Assembly (NCBI GenBank): GCA_963693365.1
Contig: CAVNZM010000009.1
Span: forward strand, 10,292,001-10,356,000
From: Amoebidium appalachense
Taxonomy: Eukaryota; Ichthyosporea
DNA length: 64,000 bases
Reading direction: 5' to 3'
Part shown: piece after piece, positions 61,337 to 64,000 of the stretch
Layout: every line of letters begins with the position of its first letter
Position numbering within the stretch: position 1 is the first letter of the stretch
Program-made: the position numbers and the translations under genes
The notes under the pieces: model-generated
Told to the model about the DNA's origin: nothing
Database searches by the model: none
What the model saw: the letters and a program-made list of their open reading frames with translations, nothing else

Positions 61337-61699
61337 AAGCGCTACGTGTTTGGGATAACACGTTGGTAAGAACATAACACACAGTAGGTAACATACATAT
61401 ACAAACCCACTATCACACCACCACTACTCCATTTCCATTACTACATCCCGCAAACCATCATCCTCCATGTACACACTCCGTCCGTTTTCCTTCCTACATA
61501 CCACTTTTTAAATAACACCCTCCTACCATCTAATTATGTCGTTAAAAATTTTTTTTTTTTGTCCCTCAAAGATTCACACTCAGAAATGCAAGCGTACACA
61601 CACAAGAAATCGGTCCGTGCAAGAATACAAACATGCCCAGGCAGTTACACATGTGTGCATATGCGGTGGTGTGTTGGGGTCGAGGAAGGGTTTTCCTCG

Positions 61700-61795
<96 letters not shown>

Positions 61796-61978
61796 TCATT
61801 AGTGTGCGTGTAGGTGTGTGGTTAAAAAGGCGAGAGATGGGGATAAGGAGGGGGGAGGGTAGGCCCGGAAGGAGGGGGAGGGGGGTGTTGGACGCAGTAC
61901 ACAAGCAGGAGCCGCTACTGACATGGTCCAACTCCTAGCAAAAGCAAAAACCATGCGTGTGCAGGTGAAAAGGTGCCA

Positions 61979-62062
<84 letters not shown>

Positions 62063-62770
62063 GGGGGGGGGGGGGGGGGGGGGGGGAGCTGGTATGCACC
62101 TGTGCCAAGTCTGGCCTGCAGCAGTCCAACGCAGCTATAGCCATGTACTCATACATATCCCATACTGGGGGGAGGGGGAGGGGGGTTGAGCCGTGTGAGG
62201 GGGCGGGAGGGGGATGGTGAGAGGTGAAGAAGAAGAGGAGGGGGAGAGGGGGGAAGAGAGGGGGAAGGAGGAGACAGGTGGGTAGGGAGATGGTGGTGAG
62301 ACGGGGAGGGGGGAGGGGAGGGGGGAAGGTGGTCAGTTTGATGTAGCAGTCAGATGAGGTTTAACGTGCAGATGTCGGGATAGCAAGGCCAGTGGATTGC
62401 ATAGGAACTCGACCGAGTGAAACTAAAGATTCTATTAGTATGTCCTAAAGAAATTCAAGTTAGCACCCTTTTGATTAAGGAAGAATTAACTACACGAAAT
62501 TCTTACATAGTAGGTATGTGCCTTATGCAGCTATTATTCCCTCGCCTCTCAACGCGGAGACATAATGGAGTGAATTTGTTAGATGGCACTGACTGGCCCT
62601 TGCAGAAAGGTTAAAAAACCCTAAGGAAAAGGGAACTCCCTAGAAACAGACATGAAGCGTTCACAACTCAACAGGCAAGATGGGCAAATAAACATGGATC
62701 CTGGTACGCAGGAAGTGGTAGAGCACCTACCAAGTAATCATGTGCTAGTTCCTGTCCAAAGTCAAAACAA

Positions 62771-62810
<40 letters not shown>

Positions 62811-63300
62811 GCACAACGACCACAAGGAAGAACGCCGTGCGATGCAACATGCCCCCCCTCCCCCCCCCCCCCCCCCCCCCCCCCCCCCTTCTCCTCCCCT
62901 CCAAAAACACGCACCACCACCACTACCACACACACCTCCCCTTCCCCCCCCCCCCCCCCCCCCAAACACACACACACACACAATGCACCACCACACCTCT
63001 CTCCCTCCCCTCTCTACTCCCTCCCCACGCCCAAGCCCGCACCCAACCCTCCCTTTACCTCCGCATGCACTCAGAAAACTACCCGTCCTCCATTCCCCTT
63101 TCAAATCCCACACTCCATTCCCCAACCATAATATGACAAAAATAACGACGCTCCTGCTCTCTTTTGGAATCTCAAGGGTATCCCTCCCCCCCCCTTCTCC
63201 CCCCCCCCCCCACCTTCTCCCCCCTCCCCCTCCCCCTCCCCCCTTCTCCCCCTCCCCCCTCCCCCTTCTTCCCTCCCCCTCCCCCCCCCCCCCCAACCCA

Positions 63301-63357
<57 letters not shown>

Positions 63358-63360
63358 GAC

Positions 63361-63421
<61 letters not shown>

Positions 63422-63559
63422 CACACACAAATACTCACCTTGGTCACCAAACACACCCGGCTTCGTTTTCAGCAGTGTCTCGCCCAACCCCACCGCCTCC
63501 TCCCCCCTCCGCTCATCTGCCTTGCACCATTTCAACAGCTGTGTCTTTGCGTCTGCCAT
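56600..63559 (-). CDS. EMC2: EMC2, ER membrane protein complex subunit 2
   Basis: Eight exons: 63559-63439, 62164-62100, 60938-60795, 60240-60177, 59328-59247, 58477-58396, 57673-57572, 56755-56600 (TAG). Phases agree throughout, giving 271 residues against 297 in human. Recognised from [26 protein letters not shown], [59 protein letters not shown] and [21 protein letters not shown] motifs. These line up in order with the TPR repeats of EMC2. The protein is the cytosolic TPR scaffold of the EMC, which inserts tail-anchored and other transmembrane segments into the ER membrane. The ATG at 63559 was chosen because the only in-frame codon upstream that could serve is TTG. The C-terminal exon ([25 protein letters not shown]) is less conserved, as in other species. 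Several introns begin gtgtgtg or end (CA)n-cag. Confidence 0.95.
56866..56990. repeat. (CA)n array in last intron of EMC2
   Basis: About 60 CA units with two GA interruptions, in the intron 57571-56756. In sense it is (GT)n about 110 bases from the acceptor, opposite to the polarity seen at most acceptors here. Confidence 0.9.
57205..57480. repeat. About seven diverged ~36-bp units with gtgcacatgcattctg core
   Basis: Cores at roughly 57230, 57270, 57306, 57340, 57370, 57397 and 57436, joined by ttTgtgtgtgtg or gcagtttg spacers. It lies inside the last intron of EMC2. Cys/Val/His-rich frames across it are artefacts of the repeat. Confidence 0.7.
58090..58205 (-). mobile_element. SINE-like element fragment in EMC2 intron
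   Basis: tttagaatgtgttacagagagtg at the left after a G-run, then acacaatgcagg..ccgcacaaagagtatgcgcc and agcagaacccatcc. These are the family's ordered landmarks. Diverged from the 26131 copy. Confidence 0.5.
58577..58704. repeat. (GTGA)n array, about 32 units
   Basis: A tetranucleotide array with a few GCGA variants, right of a (GT)n (58479-58522) that starts at the acceptor of EMC2 exon 58477-58396. In sense the order is (TCAC)n, then (CA)n, then cag. Confidence 0.9.
59533..59670 (-). mobile_element. SINE-like element with complete T/G (C/A) tail
   Basis: Left boundary is a T-run then a G-run (59480-59532), followed by agaatataatgtgttagagagtggg and, at the right, gcccttcatgaggaagggg. Read on the minus strand it ends in a C-run and then an A-run, the clearest example of the proposed tail. 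Confidence 0.5.
59936..60080 (-). mobile_element. SINE-like element in EMC2 intron
   Basis: Right of a G-run (59907-59935): tgatgtatgcgttagagggttgg, an acaacaaagagc segment, and gaacagagcccatcatcagggg at the far end. Same landmark order as the copies at 26131 and 33565. Confidence 0.55.
60940..61020. repeat. (GT)n at EMC2 exon 3 acceptor
   Basis: GT repeats start directly at the boundary 60938, so the sense intron ends (CA)n-cag. More GT arrays lie further in the same intron at 61190-61231, 61280-61332, 61702-61794 and 61983-62057. Confidence 0.9.
63302..63430. repeat. (CA)n beside EMC2 exon 1 donor
   Basis: CA array ending nine bases from the donor gtgagtat of exon 1. In sense the intron begins gtgagtatttgtgtgtgtgtg. 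Confidence 0.9.
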
Positions 63560-64000
63560 GTTTGGAATAACTGCCCGTGGCAAAGAGTTTTGCTATGCAA
63601 AAGGGGAACACAAGCTATTGTATGCTAAAATATATGTGTAGAAAGGGCTCTTTAGCTATATAGTGCTATAAAAAGGTAAAAGGCTGGGCCGTAGGTGTCA
63701 GACATAGCAAACAGAGGCCCATGTATTACCGTAAGTACACGGCGCTGATTGGCCTAAACGGCATCATTACTACACTTGGTGACATACTGCGGAATAACTG
63801 ATAACATGCAAATTTGTTTGAATCCCCCTTTCAGAATTGCTAGTCGTTGCCTTAACCCCATAATGTGTAACTTACACTTGTTCCGGTGTTTCTCCATTGC
63901 TTTTCCGTAAACGATTCACAAGAGCACCGCACGGGCAGGTTGTCCGTGCCAGCCCCTCCAGCCTGCCCTTCCCATCTAGAAAACACCAGTGAAAAAAGCT
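63560..64000. other. EMC2 upstream region
   Basis: Unique sequence without long repeats, in contrast to the introns. A TATAAAAAGG string near 63668 is oriented rightward, away from EMC2, so it does not obviously serve that gene. No second gene start is seen before the window ends. Confidence 0.5.

Noticed and set aside
63660-63680. TATAAAAAGG as the EMC2 TATA box
   Set aside because: It points rightward, away from EMC2, and no rightward gene start is visible before the window ends.

Overview
This is nuclear DNA from an intron-rich eukaryote. The evidence is spliceosomal introns with GT..AG ends and matching phases, Kozak-like starts of the form CACCATG, AATAAA signals, and tRNA genes with Pol III T-run terminators. 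There is no bacterial-style operon or ribosome-binding site. Three genes are recognised as orthologues of conserved eukaryotic proteins: EMC2, RBM26/27, and a catalytically dead myotubularin of the MTMR9 type. All three occur in animals and several protist groups. The content would suit a unicellular relative of animals, but the window does not prove a lineage. Non-coding DNA is extraordinarily rich in poly-G/poly-C runs (up to 122 G), (GT)n/(CA)n arrays (up to 185 nt) and T/G or C/A homopolymer junctions. Most long reading frames in the window are translations of these repeats, not genes.

Layout: 1-1954, no gene seen. 1955-3312 (+), an unrecognised two-exon gene with a presequence-like N-terminus. 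4802-5765 (+), a SET-domain-like gene interrupted by an in-frame TAG. 6.0-9.4 kb, repeats. 9429-12237 (-), exons of an unrecognised gene. 12608-30460 (-), the MTMR9-like pseudophosphatase in about 22 exons; its intron at 15694-18399 holds five tandem tRNA-Val(CAC) genes on the same strand. 32500-41469 (-), a 12-exon stretch of an unrecognised protein whose first exon is not found. 43554-51001 (+), RBM26/27 in 11 exons. 56600-63559 (-), EMC2 in 8 exons, tail-to-tail with RBM26/27. 63560-64000, the EMC2 upstream region.

The exon models come from splice-site reading plus phase agreement across every junction. The recognised proteins act in different processes: membrane protein insertion, nuclear RNA decay and phosphoinositide phosphatase regulation. 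Nothing suggests a functional cluster. The unusual biology is in the non-coding architecture. Introns often carry (GT)n just after the donor and (CA)n just before the acceptor, sometimes both in one intron. Three introns contain tandem arrays that copy an exon edge with its splice site. One of these copies the acceptor and the first bases of the exon encoding the dead active-site loop. A short interspersed family ends in a C-run, in some copies followed by an A-run.
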